Positions 49,920-60,767 of a stretch of DNA of 64,000 nucleotides are shown one piece after another. Position numbers and translations under genes: made by a program. The notes under the pieces were generated by a model. The model saw only the letters and a list, made by a program, of their open reading frames with translations. It was not told where the DNA came from and ran no database searches. The stretch comes from Cycas panzhihuaensis (Eukaryota > Cycadophyta): positions 248,069,741 through 248,133,740 of the forward strand of contig CM041465.1 in NCBI GenBank assembly GCA_023213395.1, read 5' to 3'. Position 1 is the stretch's first letter. Every line of letters begins with the position of its first letter.

Positions 49920-52550
49920 GAAGGGGAACTACAAAATGTATAACTAGAAGTATAATAGAAAAATACAATGATATAGCAGTAAAGGACTAAGGAAAGAAGA
50001 GAGGGAGGGGTAGGACTAGAAGTCCGTTTTATGGGAATTATTCTTAATATGTTTGTGGAGTATTCTAGGTTGTTTTGACCCCTTGAAAAAAATGTCTTAT
50101 TTTCAAGTGTTGAAATTAACCATGCAAAACTAAAAAGAGGTTCCATTTGGATCAAGATTGAGCCACAACATAGATAAGCGTACATAAATAACAAGGAAAG
50201 AATTTAAGAGAGTTATGTGGAAAAAATGTAATTCTTGTATTTAATTCCAAGGGTTCATAATGTACAATAGGAGGCTTGCTTCACCTGGTAAAGATGTTAG
50301 AGTTGGTATGAGTTAAAACACAATTACAAAACCAAAAATGAATCTATTTAAAATAGAAAATTGAAGCATTGATTTAAAATAAAAAATAAATTACATTTGT
50401 ATCACCAACATGCAAACTAACTTAACTATACACTAACTTGATTTAAGTCACTTTTTTAACTTAAGTGTACTCAATGTTGGCACAGAAAATAAAGTGCATG
50501 ACAAAAAATGGTTAAATTTTATGTTCCATGGATGAGTAGTAACAATGCTTATCATCAATGACACAATTATCTCTTCAATGTGTGCCAATTCAATAAAAAT
50601 CTTGATTCTAGTTTTTAATGAGCTAGTGCATGTACAACCGATTCTTCTTATTGGCATACCACAGACTCCCCTTGGTGCCGATAGAAGTTTCTCATGCACA
50701 ATTCTCAACAGATAATGGTATACTCATCACCTCTTACAAACATCCATATAGACCTATTCTCGCTTATTGATTATTATAACCAACCATGATGGTTTAAACA
50801 TTTGTTCAATCCTTAATAGACAATCATACCATATATTTAGTATAAATTCCTAGGATCAAGTGTAAGAGAAAAATGAAAGAAAAAGAGAAGATGATGGTGT
50901 CATTGGGGTAACACTTGTGTATGACAATTACTGGCACATAAGCATGTGGACAAATGTGAACATGAACAAAAACAAGATTGCAACCAACTTAGGTTGGAAA
51001 ATGGAGCATTGAGATCATAATGATCATTATAAGCAATATGATATCATAATGGAGGAGTGGCATAATTTTTATTATACTATCATCAATGAAAAGGACAAAA
51101 GATTTTGAATCAAAACACACAATTAAAGTTGCGGCATAGAATTATTTATAACTTAAGAGTTCAATGATGCTAACATTAGCTTGTTAATAATTCAAAACTA
51201 ATCTAATGATTATCATCCCAAATTTGAAATAGGTCCCTTAAATACATCTAGGAAAACTATCCCATCACAACTGACCATGTCACAATTAACCATTGTAGTA
51301 CATCACCTTTGATATTGCACGTATAGAATACTTAATTAGTTGTACAACATGAACATACAACCACATCAAACAACACCCATGCACTTGCACATATCACAAC
51401 ACACACACCTACATACTTAAGCATGTGTGTATCAATTATCATTATGCACAATGGGCCCTAACATTTGCACCCCTCTTAGATACTCAAGCTAGACTCTAAA
51501 ACATCTTATGCCAACTCTAAAGTCCTTGTCTATCATGCAATATAATTGACAAACACATGTAAACCTACACCTAGACTAAACTAGTAAGCTTTTAAGTTGC
51601 AAGGCGTTCCTCCTTTTTCTTTTTCTTTTTTCTTGTTAAATATTTTTTGAAAGCAAAATACTAAGAAAATGAGAGTTTTGAAAATTTTATGCAAGACATA
51701 GAAAAACCTAGAAACATGATAGAAGCTACTGTAACATAAAAGACCAAGTGTTCAAGAAATAGACAAGAATATAGAATGTAAGACCTAAACAAAAGAAAAG
51801 TCAAAGACCAAGGTCTACTTAAGGTTCCATGGGCTCCAATGGTATTTTAGGTTTTAAAAACCCTTTTCTCGCAATGTCTAGGAAACAAGGGACTTGGTTT
51901 GGAGTAAGTAACCTAAAGCATGGGAATTGGGAGTGCATACAATAGTTTTAACATTTTACAACATGGGAAAAATGGCAAAATTAGAGCTTTCAAGGGGGCA
52001 ACTCTTTGCATAGAAAAACAATTATTATAAATGGAGGCAAATCTCAGACAAGAAGGGGTTTTAAATTGTTTTTTTATGTTTCCTTCTTTTTAATAATATA
52101 GGATTATTTATGAATTTAATAATGAAGATGAGCATTAATTTGGCTAGAATGTTTTCAAATATAGCCATAATATTCATAGACACAATTGTTGGGGACTCAC
52201 AAGGTTGGGATGTGGTATTATATATGTTGGATATTATCTAATACAAAATATGGTTGGGATACAAATCCAAGAAGTACCCAAACCATATCCATGTATCAGA
52301 TACATATCAGGTGTTGATATGGGGACCAAATATGGAGTATCCAATTACCTAGGGATTCAGGCATGTTTCAAGAGGCTAGGAAAGGGATAGGAGCCCATGG
52401 ATATCAATAATATGAAATCGAAGCCACCATTCATTTACACCTTACATGCACGGTCTTTGATTTCGAGCATACATGGTAATAGAAATAAATTTTTATAAAG
52501 AGCTAAGGCTAATTTTCTCAACTACAAAAGTTCTTCCAAAGTAATATGAA
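49920..52550. other. Gene-free AT-rich region
   Basis: I see no intact frame with recognisable motifs, no LTR pair and no RNA gene. The short frames at 49,895-50,194, 50,448-50,708 and 52,205-52,390 have no family features. Confidence 0.5.
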
Positions 52551-52721
52551 ACCTATGCTGACCTACACATTGTTGTGAATCTTTGGAACCCTTGAGCATT
52601 TTCTATCCTACCTGACTTTTTGACACATCCCTTCACACCTGTGATGACTGAATGAATTAACAGCCACCACCATAGAAAACCCACTACCACCAGTTTTAAG
52701 CCCAAAAGCATACGGTATATG

Positions 52722-52932
52722 GAGCATAATATAAATTCCTTTTCTATCATATTCAGTCCACATGAACACCTTGGATACTCGCAATCCTCATTATCTGAGA
52801 CAATAAGTTGATGTACCAAGCAACTTTGCCTTTAAGAATGGCAGCTGGCACATCAAGTGGTATCTTCACTTTTCTGACATTGTTGGTTCCCAATGAGGAT
52901 TTCTACTCTCTGCATTGCCATATATATACTTG
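52722..52932 (-). CDS. Alternative last exon of the unidentified gene
   Basis: A second open frame on the minus strand overlaps the end of the last exon. After the acceptor-like GAGAGTAG it reads KSSLGTNNVRKVKIPLDVPA and continues ILKGKVAWYINLLSQIMRIA to a stop near 52,722. It looks more protein-like than an untranslated region. Joining it to the preceding exon at GAA|GTATGC would need an intron of only 53 bp, so the junction, or a small deletion, is unresolved. Confidence 0.35.
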
Positions 52933-53684
52933 TGAGGGAGAAAACTTAAGCATACTTCCAAATCAATGACTGGTGCAAACAGAATCTACAGGAAAAGATC
53001 AAACATGCTAAATACAGACCCACAAAGACAAAAAAAACTACACAGAACATAGGTAACTATTATGCACTGTGGTTGAACCTTGACTGAATTCCCAACTTCC
53101 TCCAGCTTCTGTAGTAGTATATCCCCAGAGATGGATTGAAAAGAATTTGACTCTAAGGTATCAACAGGTGACATCTATTATCATCATCATCACACCAAAA
53201 AATAGAAGTCAGATAATAAATCCCCATGAAAAAGACTGTTGAAGTAAGTCGCTGGTCATGGTAAATTTCATTAGATGAAACAGAAAAATGCAATACAATT
53301 ACTTTACCTGCCAAGATGTCAGACCTGTTCCACCGTGTTGCCATGCCCAAGATTGAGGTGGATGGCAAACCTCAGAACGAAAAGTTGGCAATTCCTCTTC
53401 TTCATTGGCAGGACCTCTCAATCCAGTATTCTTATTAGCAAGACGTTCTTTCCTTAAGCTTGACACTGCCATGAGAACCACCTGGACACGGTTGAATTAG
53501 TATATTAGTACCTTCCCTGTAGAGATGAGAAAATCTTTTAAAACTACTGAAAAGAATCTCACCTTCCTAAAAAGCCTGGGATTTACAACTCCTTCAATTT
53601 TAATATCATCAACTGGAGGTGGCCGCTTTAAACCAGCATTTTCAATCCTGATGGAAAAAATGCCAAAGGCAGATTGCAAGCACC
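52866..53684 (-). CDS. 3'-terminal exons of an unidentified gene
   Basis: Four minus-strand exons join in phase without a stop: 53,684-53,563 (two bases then 40 codons), 53,481-53,308 (58 codons), 53,174-53,079 (32 codons) and 52,985-52,866 (39 codons plus TGA). Junctions are canonical: AAG|GTGAGA, CAG|GTAAAG and AAG|GTTCAA donors; TTATGTAG, CCGTGTCCAG, GATAATAG and TTTTCCTGTAG acceptors. Readable parts include IENAGLKRPPPVDDIKIEG, LRKERLANKNTGLRG, PPQSWAWQHGGTGLTSWQ and SISGDILLQKLEEVGNSV. I do not recognise the family. Soluble, with no membrane segment or signal seen. Upstream exons are not visible and may lie beyond the nested elements. Unlike all elements here, it shows no stop or frameshift, so it may be a working gene. 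Confidence 0.6.
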
Positions 53685-53827
53685 CTACATAAGAACAAAA
53701 GTAAATTGCTAATGGTTAAGAGCATGGACAGCTCTAATTTGACACGTCCTAGTTCATGACATAGATCTTAAATAGATGATAGGTTATCTCAATAATGACA
53801 TGACAGAGGATGAAAGCACATTAGAAG

Positions 53828-53941
53828 CTCCATACTAGGTAACAATTACTCTGCAGATTAGACATGTTAATAAGAGTATCCTTGCTCCATACTAGGTAAC
53901 AATTACTCTGCAGATTAGACATGTTAATAAGAGTATCCTTG
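53828..53941. repeat. Perfect 57-bp tandem duplication
   Basis: 53,828-53,884 and 53,885-53,941 are identical, starting CTCCATACTAGG. It lies upstream of the four exons, in presumed intron. Confidence 0.97.
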
Positions 53942-54759
53942 CTAGTAAAACGAGAAAAAGAATTCTGATGCAATGTTTACTGGACTGCAATTTCAGAATT
54001 CCAATGAACAAAAATAGTATGGCAGGATCAGGCAACAAAAGATGATCATGGGAAGGTTCAATATATGGAGCATTTGTATCTAATTTCAAGCACAGCATAT
54101 TAACAAGTTTTGTGTTTGTTTAGCAAGGTTGCAAGATGGAAGGGACCCCTACAGATCTACATCACTAAAAAATGGGGAATGTTACATAACCAGATTTTAA
54201 GGAAAGATGAGAATAAGAAATTTATGAGGCCCGAGGTGATCAGAAACAGAAATAAAACTTCCAGTCGAGTTTATGCATCAATGCTCCTAATAGAATATCC
54301 AGCTCCAAATCAATTCACCAAGATGAATAAGATGAAAGACAATTCAAGAAAACATTGCTAACCTCAGTTTTACTACTAGAGATTGACTAAGAAAGGTAGG
54401 TGAGTCATTGAAATTGCATTCATTCAATGTTTAAGTATCTCTTGGACTAAAAAAATAATTGGAAAGATCTAAATGAGACCCATGAGAATATAAGGGGTTC
54501 ATTACCAATTTATTCTTCTATATGAGGTTTGAAGAATCCTAATAGTTCAATTTCATTAAAAAAATGTTTCTATTCTACTCTACCAAGAGAGGAAGGTAAA
54601 CCAAAGGGTAAAAAACAAGGTTGAAAGTTTCTTGACAACATTGACTAAACCATTGGAAAAAATGCTTTGTCAAAACTTGGAACATTCCCAAATTGAAGAA
54701 ATAGATCTAGTTGAAAAATGAAGAAGGAAAGCAAAAGAAAATAGCAGCCCACAACAAAT

Positions 54760-55311
54760 GGATCACAGACACATTAAGGACACATACAAATGGAGAAAAC
54801 AAAATTAATCTACTCTCTAATAACTCTTGAATTAACTCAGCAACATAACAATACACTCATCTCCCACTATATGTTATACAAGAGAGAATGGTCTCTATAT
54901 ATAGATGAGAGAGCTCCCTTCAAGGTCACTGCATGTTTGATAAGTGTTGAACGTGCATGAATTGATATAAACATGCCCAAGGAGAGGGAAATGAGGGTTT
55001 AACCTCTTAAGTTACAACTTAAAATTACATAATTAGAAAAAGTGCACATTTACACATTAAGTATAAAGTGCATAATTAATACATAATGATAAAATACAAA
55101 GGTTTTAACACCCACCCCCCACCTCCCTCCCTTTAATATTTACATCCTTAAGTCGTACACCAAGGCTATCTCTAAAATACTCAAATTTCTCTCTACCAAG
55201 TGCTTTGATAAAGATGTCTGCTAGTTGTTGATCTATATAAGCTTGTAAATAAGGTTGATCTCTCCATTCTGAATATGTTCCATAATAAAGTGGTGATACA
55301 CCTCAATATGT
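54760..55311 (-). mobile_element. 3' end of copia element G, minus strand
   Basis: On the minus strand, 55,311-55,137 encodes the last part of RNase H (HIEVYHHFIMEHIQNGE, ADIFIKALGREKFEYF-like). A long polypurine tract follows (plus 55,111-55,136), then an LTR starting TGTTAAAACC at 55,110. It is cut at 55,311 by the left end of element C, in the middle of the TKHIEVYHH motif. The left end of the LTR is uncertain (about 54,600-54,780). Confidence 0.8.
54896..54903 (-). promoter_or_regulatory. Probable TATA box in LTR of element G
   Basis: TATATATA within CTCTATATATAGATGAG, midway in the LTR. Confidence 0.4.
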
Positions 55312-55854
55312 TGTTAAACCTTATGTTACATGTTAAGTATGTACTTTATTCTTTTATTCTTTCATTCATTATTTTGTACTTTATGGGGTGACTAATCACT
55401 TAAGTGATAAAGTGCACACCCACTTTCATCCTAGTGACATAGCATTGTAACTAAAGGGTCAAATGGACCCTTATGCATCTTTGCTCACTTAAGAGCCTAA
55501 TGGACACGCCCCTCATGCATGACATGCAAGCCATGCATTGCATATACCTTGGATGTTTGCCACTTGGCAAACATCCAACGGTGTTAGGTAACCTCAGTTA
55601 CTCTATATATTGAAACCTCTCCTTATGTCTCACATGTAGAGTTGATGTGTAATGTTATGCTGCCATTTTGCTAATCAATCGGTATTCTTTGGAGTAGGAC
55701 TAATTCCTCCCTCTCACATCTTAGTATTATCTTGCTTCCTTAATCTTGCTTATCTTAGTTTTGCTCTTATGTCATTTAGAAGTAGAGGTGAACTATCTTC
55801 AAGATCTTGGCTTTATAGGTCTTAGGCACTTTAATCCTTTGGCCTTTTCTCACA
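55312..55854 (+). repeat. 5' LTR of element C
   Basis: 543 bp from TGTTAAACC to TCTCACA, aligned with the LTRs of B. A TATA-like TATATAT lies at 55,614-55,620. Confidence 0.9.
55614..55620 (+). promoter_or_regulatory. Probable TATA box in 5' LTR of element C
   Basis: TATATAT at the position corresponding to TATATAAT in element B. Confidence 0.45.
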
Positions 55855-55856
55855 TT

Positions 55857-55868
55857 TGGTATCAGAGC
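55857..55868 (+). other. Primer-binding site of element C
   Basis: Perfect TGGTATCAGAGC, two bases after the LTR. Confidence 0.92.
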
Positions 55869-55875
55869 TAGAGGA

Positions 55876-55880
55876 GACTA
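55876..55880 (+). repeat. Target-site duplication of element J, left copy (GACTA)
   Basis: Repeated at 58,493-58,497 after the right LTR. Removing J and one copy restores the family leader GGAGACTAGTTC. Confidence 0.95.
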
Positions 55881-56426
55881 TGTAGCATTCCAAAATATGG
55901 TCAAAAGTATAGCATATGACCATTCAAAACAAAGCTCTCTGAACGACGATTCCAACGGTCCAGACGAAAGTTAATTATGACATCTGCATCAATAGTTATG
56001 ACTATTTAAAGTTGGCCTGCCAGTTTTTGGAGAAGTCCTGGCCGACTTCTATTGGTGCAGTATTAAGAATAATATCATCTTTTCTAGCCGACTTCTATTA
56101 CTATCTGTTGGCCGCCTATTTAAGGAGGTTTTGCGGCCTCATTTTATCATCGAAGAAGAAGTCTTGGACTGCAGTATTTTCGGCCCTTTTGAGGAGCTTT
56201 GTGGAGGGAACCTCGCCTCGAAGAGGGATTCTTTATCGTCAGTAATTTGCGGGATCTTTTGGTAACATTGTATCTATTACTTTATATTCATTTCATACCA
56301 TTTTATATTTGTATTCAAGTGGATTTGTATTATTGCTCTCTTGATTGGATATTTTGCAAGTGCATTTGGTGGATATTTTGTCTATTTCTATAAAATCTAT
56401 TAGAAGAATTCTGTAAGGTTGCTACA
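55881..56426 (+). repeat. 5' LTR of element J
   Basis: Starts TGTAGC and ends GCTACA, a perfect 6-bp inverted terminus. The frame at 56,012-56,245 is duplicated in the other LTR and is not a gene. Confidence 0.96.
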
Positions 56427-56428
56427 AG

Positions 56429-56440
56429 TGGTATCAGAGC
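56429..56440 (+). other. Primer-binding site of element J
   Basis: Perfect TGGTATCAGAGC, two bases after the LTR, continuing TTCG. Confidence 0.93.
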
Positions 56441-56510
56441 TTCGTTTCGAAGGGGAAGGGCAAAGTAGAACATGAGAAGAACACGTGGAACATATAAAGC
56501 CTGAGAAAAA

Positions 56511-56880
56511 ATGGAGATGATTTTTAATTTGGAGGATTACGAGGGCACGAAAATATGGATAAAAGATTTTGAGTTTACGTCTAATACAGAAATGGAAGAA
56601 TATGGACCATTATTAGAAATGATATTGAATGGACGAGCTTATGAGTGGTTCATTAATTGGGCTAAAGAACCTTTCTATGGTACCAATTTACAGAGGCGGC
56701 TACCACAGCGTTTAAGGAACGTAAGCAGGGTGAGGTTCAAGCAGATGAGGAAGGGCAGGAAGAAGACATTATTGATGAGGAGATCCTAGAGGTTTTGCAA
56801 GTGCTAGAACGAGATCTAGCCCAGAGAAAACAATATGACAACGTAGAAGACTTGGAGCATGCACAAGCAATGTAAGAGTC
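56511..56880 (+). pseudogene. gag-like remnant of element J
   Basis: From ATG 56,511 the frame reads MEMIFNLEDYEGTKIWIKDF, then GRAYEWFINWAKEPF, which looks like the start of a gag protein. After about residue 65 another frame is better, KERKQGEVQADEEGQEEDII and LERDLAQRKQYDNVEDL, a charged coiled-coil-like stretch ending in a stop near 56,875. No zinc knuckle or enzyme domain is present. Confidence 0.5.
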
Positions 56881-56997
56881 TCATTTCAATATCGAGAGGA
56901 AATCCAAGGTGAAGTTACACAAGAGCAAGACAAAGACAATGAAGAACAAGCAAATTTTTCTCAACAAATCTCATGCAAGGTACCCATTGATCCTGCA

Positions 56998-57876
56998 TTG
57001 CACATGTGCATTTTGTTCGGTAGTTTTGTATGTCCTCTCTCTTTCCCTAGTTCAATAGCAATACAAGAGCCCTTCTCTCCTCAACCTATAGTTAGCCATG
57101 CTCCTAATTTTCCTAACCTTAGTTTTTTCGTAGGTCAAATTCTAATTCCTCTCTGTAACCCTAGTCCATCTCTTTACTCACCTACTCCTTTAACCCCTAT
57201 AAACAATCCTCAACAGGACACCCTTCAACTTCAATCTATTTGTCAGGTTTCACCTCTTAGTGTTATCTCTTACAAAACCCAGTCTAATTTTTTTCATGCC
57301 TCTTCAATTCCATATTATCAATATTTTCTTTTTCCATTAAATCTTTTCTTTTATTTGGATACCAATTCTACAACCCTATTAAAATCTTTTTTTCATAAAG
57401 AACCTCTATCACTAATCCCCCATCCATCTTTCTCTCCCAAAAAGAGTTATGGTTCAACAAAACTTATACGAACTTACATCTCCATCCAAGACATATTCCA
57501 AATTTTATCCTTTCTTTCTATACCTTCAAAGCTATGCTTGATCTTAGTTCACAAGTCCTCCTTTTCTTTTTCCTACAATAGGCAATCATCAATCCTTGAC
57601 CTTCACAATCAATTTTGTTCCCAAAGCCTTCACGTCTTTTTCCAAAATTCATCCCATTTGGAAACAAAAGGTGCAAATGCAAGGCAAGACCAAGACAAGA
57701 CATTTGAGATACCTCACAAGTCCCAGGATCCTTTCAACTCAGAACAAGGCATCGCAGGTACTTGGTCCCAAGAACAAACATCGGAAAATTCAAGATGCTT
57801 GCCAATGCAGCCCCAAAGAAGACACAAGATCGAGGCAAATCTTCATGACCTACAGGATCTAGCAGGAGGTGGTTAG
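56998..57876 (+). CDS. 292-codon open frame of unknown nature in element J
   Basis: This is the longest stop-free frame in the window, from 56,998 to a stop at 57,874-57,876. It is Ser/Pro/Phe/Leu-rich (SLYSPTPLTPINNPQQDTLQ) with no domain I recognise. Composition and position suggest spacer DNA that happens to be open in this frame, or a novel element protein. A second frame overlaps its end (57,596-57,862) and leads towards the gypsy-like terminus VVRRLDRATSISQYFEGEV. Confidence 0.3.
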   Translation: MHMCILFGSFVCPLSFPSSIAIQEPFSPQPIVSHAPNFPNLSFFVGQILIPLCNPSPSLYSPTPLTPINNPQQDTLQLQSICQVSPLSVISYKTQSNFFHASSIPYYQYFLFPLNLFFYLDTNSTTLLKSFFHKEPLSLIPHPSFSPKKSYGSTKLIRTYISIQDIFQILSFLSIPSKLCLILVHKSSFSFSYNRQSSILDLHNQFCSQSLHVFFQNSSHLETKGANARQDQDKTFEIPHKSQDPFNSEQGIAGTWSQEQTSENSRCLPMQPQRRHKIEANLHDLQDLAGGG

Positions 57877-57932
57877 AAGATTAGACCGAGCTACAAGCAT
57901 TTCTCAATACTTCGAGGGTGAAGTATTATTTT

Positions 57933-57944
57933 AAGGGGAGGGGA
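57933..57944 (+). other. Polypurine tract of element J
   Basis: AAGGGGAGGGGA, two bases before the 3' LTR; the plus-strand primer site of LTR elements. Confidence 0.85.
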
Positions 57945-57946
57945 AT

Positions 57947-58492
57947 TGTAGCATTCCAAAATATGGTCAAAAGTATAGAATATGACCATTCAAAACAAAG
58001 CTCTCTGAACGACGATTCCAACAAATTCGCATAAAGTTAATTATGACATCTGCATCAAAAGTTATGACCATTTAAAGTTGGCTTGCCAGTTTTTGGAGAA
58101 GTCCTGGCCGACTTCTATTGGTGCAGTATTAAAAATAATATCATCTTTTCTAGCCGACTTCTATTACTATCTGTTGGCCGCCTATTTAAGGAGGTTTTGC
58201 GGCCTCATTTTATCATTGAAGAAGAAGTCTTGGACTGCAGTATTTTCGGCTCTTTTGAGGAGCTTTGTGGAGGGAACCTCGCCTCGAAGAGGGATTCTTT
58301 ATCGTCAGTAATTTGTGGGATCTTTTGGTAACATTGTATCTATTACTTTATATTCATTTCATACCATTTTATATTTGTATTCAAGTGGATTTGTATTATT
58401 GCTCTCTTGATTGGATATTTTGCAAGTGCATTTGGTGGATATTTTGTCTATTTCTATAAAATCTATTAGAAGAATTCTGTAAGGTTGCTATA
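57947..58492 (+). repeat. 3' LTR of element J
   Basis: 546 bp, same length as the 5' copy, starting TGTAGC and ending GCTATA. Differences are few except for a cluster at about 58,023-58,034. Confidence 0.96.
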
Positions 58493-58497
58493 GACTA
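58493..58497 (+). repeat. Target-site duplication of element J, right copy (GACTA)
   Basis: Identical to 55,876-55,880. Confidence 0.95.
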
Positions 58498-60767
58498 GTT
58501 CTCTCTGTTCTGATTTTTTTTTTCTTGCTCATTGGAGATTTAAAGTGGGTTTTTACACCCCCTTGGTGACAAACCTTCGCTCTTCGAAGGCGATCCAAGG
58601 ATTATTGAAGTTTATCTTTGCAAATCAAGGCTGTTCTGAAGTATTCTAAAGGCTAGAAGTGGTTGCACTCTGATTTGAGATGCTTTGGAGGTTTCAAGCT
58701 AGTTCTACTCACATTTCATGTGTTTTTTGCACTAGAAATTGAATATTCGAGTTATTTTTTCTCACAAATCAAGGTGCACGGTATTCTGAAGAATTTTAAA
58801 TCTCACTAACTGAGATTAATATGAGCTACTAACTTTCTGTTGGCTGTGAAGTATTTCTAGGCTGATTTCAGCCCTCAAACCCCAAAGGGAAAGCTCAATC
58901 TGCTCGTGTGTGCTTGTTGGAGCCTCCTACTCATCAAGAGAAACATGCACACACCCTTAGTGGGCTCCATGAACATTTTGGAAGCGAAGGAAGAGAGTTG
59001 CAGCTGCTATTCTGACTATGGTGACTCCCTCTACATGTGCGCCCTGTTTCAACTTTGATCTGTTCATTCTCACTCTAAGCAAAACGAAACGAACTGAAAC
59101 TTGAGGTACACCTCAGTCCTTGGTGGGTGTTGCTGCCTCTCAAATTTCGTCTCAATCTGACGATCCATTGAGGAGAAACGAATCTCTGAAGGTCCACGGT
59201 CGTCGCTCCGTCCCGCCGCCGTTCGAACAGCTCCTTCAAATTTTATTAAATTTTTTTTTTAAATATTTCTTAAGTTTGGACTTTAGGTTATGTTATATGG
59301 AATATTCTAAGCATATTCCACTTTACATAAACCTTTTCTTTCTAAAGCCACTTTCAACTTAAGTTCAAAAAACATTAAAAACACTTTTTTCAAGTCTAAA
59401 TTATTATTTTTTTAAGTGTTTTTTTTCTCAAAGTGACTTCATCACTAAAATACTGTGATTTAGAGATGGATTTCAGCCCTTCCAAGCGATCTGCACTCAT
59501 AAATTAATATTTTTCCTTAGTTTTAAGCCTACACTTTATCATTTTTTATTTTTTGGCTTAAAATTTCTTAAGAAAAAATCAATTTTTTTTCACTTTTTGA
59601 GGATTAAAATCTTTGGTGTAACTAGTGATTTTATTAAATCACTATAGCCCAGCCAATCTCTTATCTTTGAAGATTAAAATTGTTGGCTTAAGTCCTCATT
59701 CAAGGCTCCCTGCGTGGTGATCTTGTCATTCAAAGTTGCAAAAAAGGTGAAAATTCAGCATTTACTTCTTTAGCATTTTTGCCTCATTTAACACTTGGAT
59801 TCATGTTGCATAAGTGTTAAAAGGCCTTGATAAAGTGATTTTAAAGTGTTAACACTTTGTTAAAGTGATTTTTATCACTAACTTAACACCTTTTTTAAGG
59901 CACCTTGCATGGTGACCTATTGCCCTTAGTCACAAAGGAGGACTCAAAACATCTTTTTTTAATAAAATCACTTTATTTTGTTGATTGTTGGGACTATTTC
60001 AAAGTCCCAACACGTGGTACTTGGCGTTTTCAACTTGCAAGTGACTCTTTCCTCTACCCTTTAAGCATTAAAAGGAACGCTTGCATTTGTTACACAAAGA
60101 CTTTATGCTTTGACGCACTTAGCATCTTCATTAAAGTGCCAAAATTGTTCATTGTACTTGAGCACTCTACTTTACTTGGATTGGATAACACTCTTTCTCG
60201 CATTAAAGTGCTCTTGTAAATCACTCAAGTGATCATTGTGATGTACCTAATTGCTTCATCTTGAAGCTCTTTTATCACTCTACATCATCCAAGTAAAGCT
60301 TACTCTAAAAGTCCACTTAAATCTTTTAAAAGTGAACTTTAAAATCAAGTTGAAGAGGCCCGAAAAATGTTCAAACCTTACCTCTAAAATAACCATAAAC
60401 TTGGTGCATTCCCTAGGGGACCAACCGACCGTACGGTTAGTGCACGACAATTAAGGTTGTTTGAGGGAAAAGAGGTTCGAAAAGGATGTTATTGGGGTTG
60501 TGAATCCCAAGGAAAGCATGGTACGTCCATGTAGATCAACCCTACCTGCCTTGTCCTAGATTTGGCTTGGTCAACTGTTGGATCTCATTTATAGATCAGG
60601 GTTGGACAAACTCTTTTTCCTAGTCCTCCACCCCTCATCGCTCCATTCAATTGTTGGATCTTCTAATAAGATCAGGACTGTTGGTTTTATTAGAAGGTGG
60701 AACTTAAGCGACGAAAGCATTGAGTTTCCAAGTCATCTACTAGCTTCAAGCCTTCTACAACTTAAAC
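58498..60767 (+). other. 2.3-kb untranslated leader of element C
   Basis: Aligned in blocks with the leader of B. It has no convincing frame; those at 59,120-59,362 and 59,905-60,219 are not conserved as proteins in B. The nested hairpin at 58,561-58,600 is its clearest feature. Confidence 0.7.
58561..58600 (+). other. Nested hairpin near the start of the leader of element C
   Basis: CCTTGG (58,561) pairs with CCAAGG (58,595). Inside it, CCTTCG (58,574) pairs with CGAAGG (58,585) around the 5-base loop CTCTT. Counterparts sit at the same place in A and B. Confidence 0.65.

Larger units (their letters stand above)
55881..58492 (+). mobile_element. Element J: 2.6-kb non-autonomous gypsy-like LTR element
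   Basis: It is complete, with two 546-bp LTRs, a GACTA target duplication, a perfect primer site, a polypurine tract and a 1,520-bp interior. The interior has a gag-like start and a long unassigned frame but no protease, RT, RNase H or integrase. The last 60 bp before the polypurine tract resemble the end of gypsy polyproteins. It must have been mobilised in trans. Confidence 0.93.

Noticed and set aside
56012-56393. Frames in the LTR of J, repeated at 58,078-58,459
   Set aside because: Both copies are inside LTRs. Their presence twice reflects the repeat, not a gene pair.
57596-57862. 88-codon frame overlapping the 292-codon frame of J
   Set aside because: Only one of the two can be coding in the main. 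It is mentioned because it leads towards the gypsy-like terminus, but I have no evidence for a separate protein.
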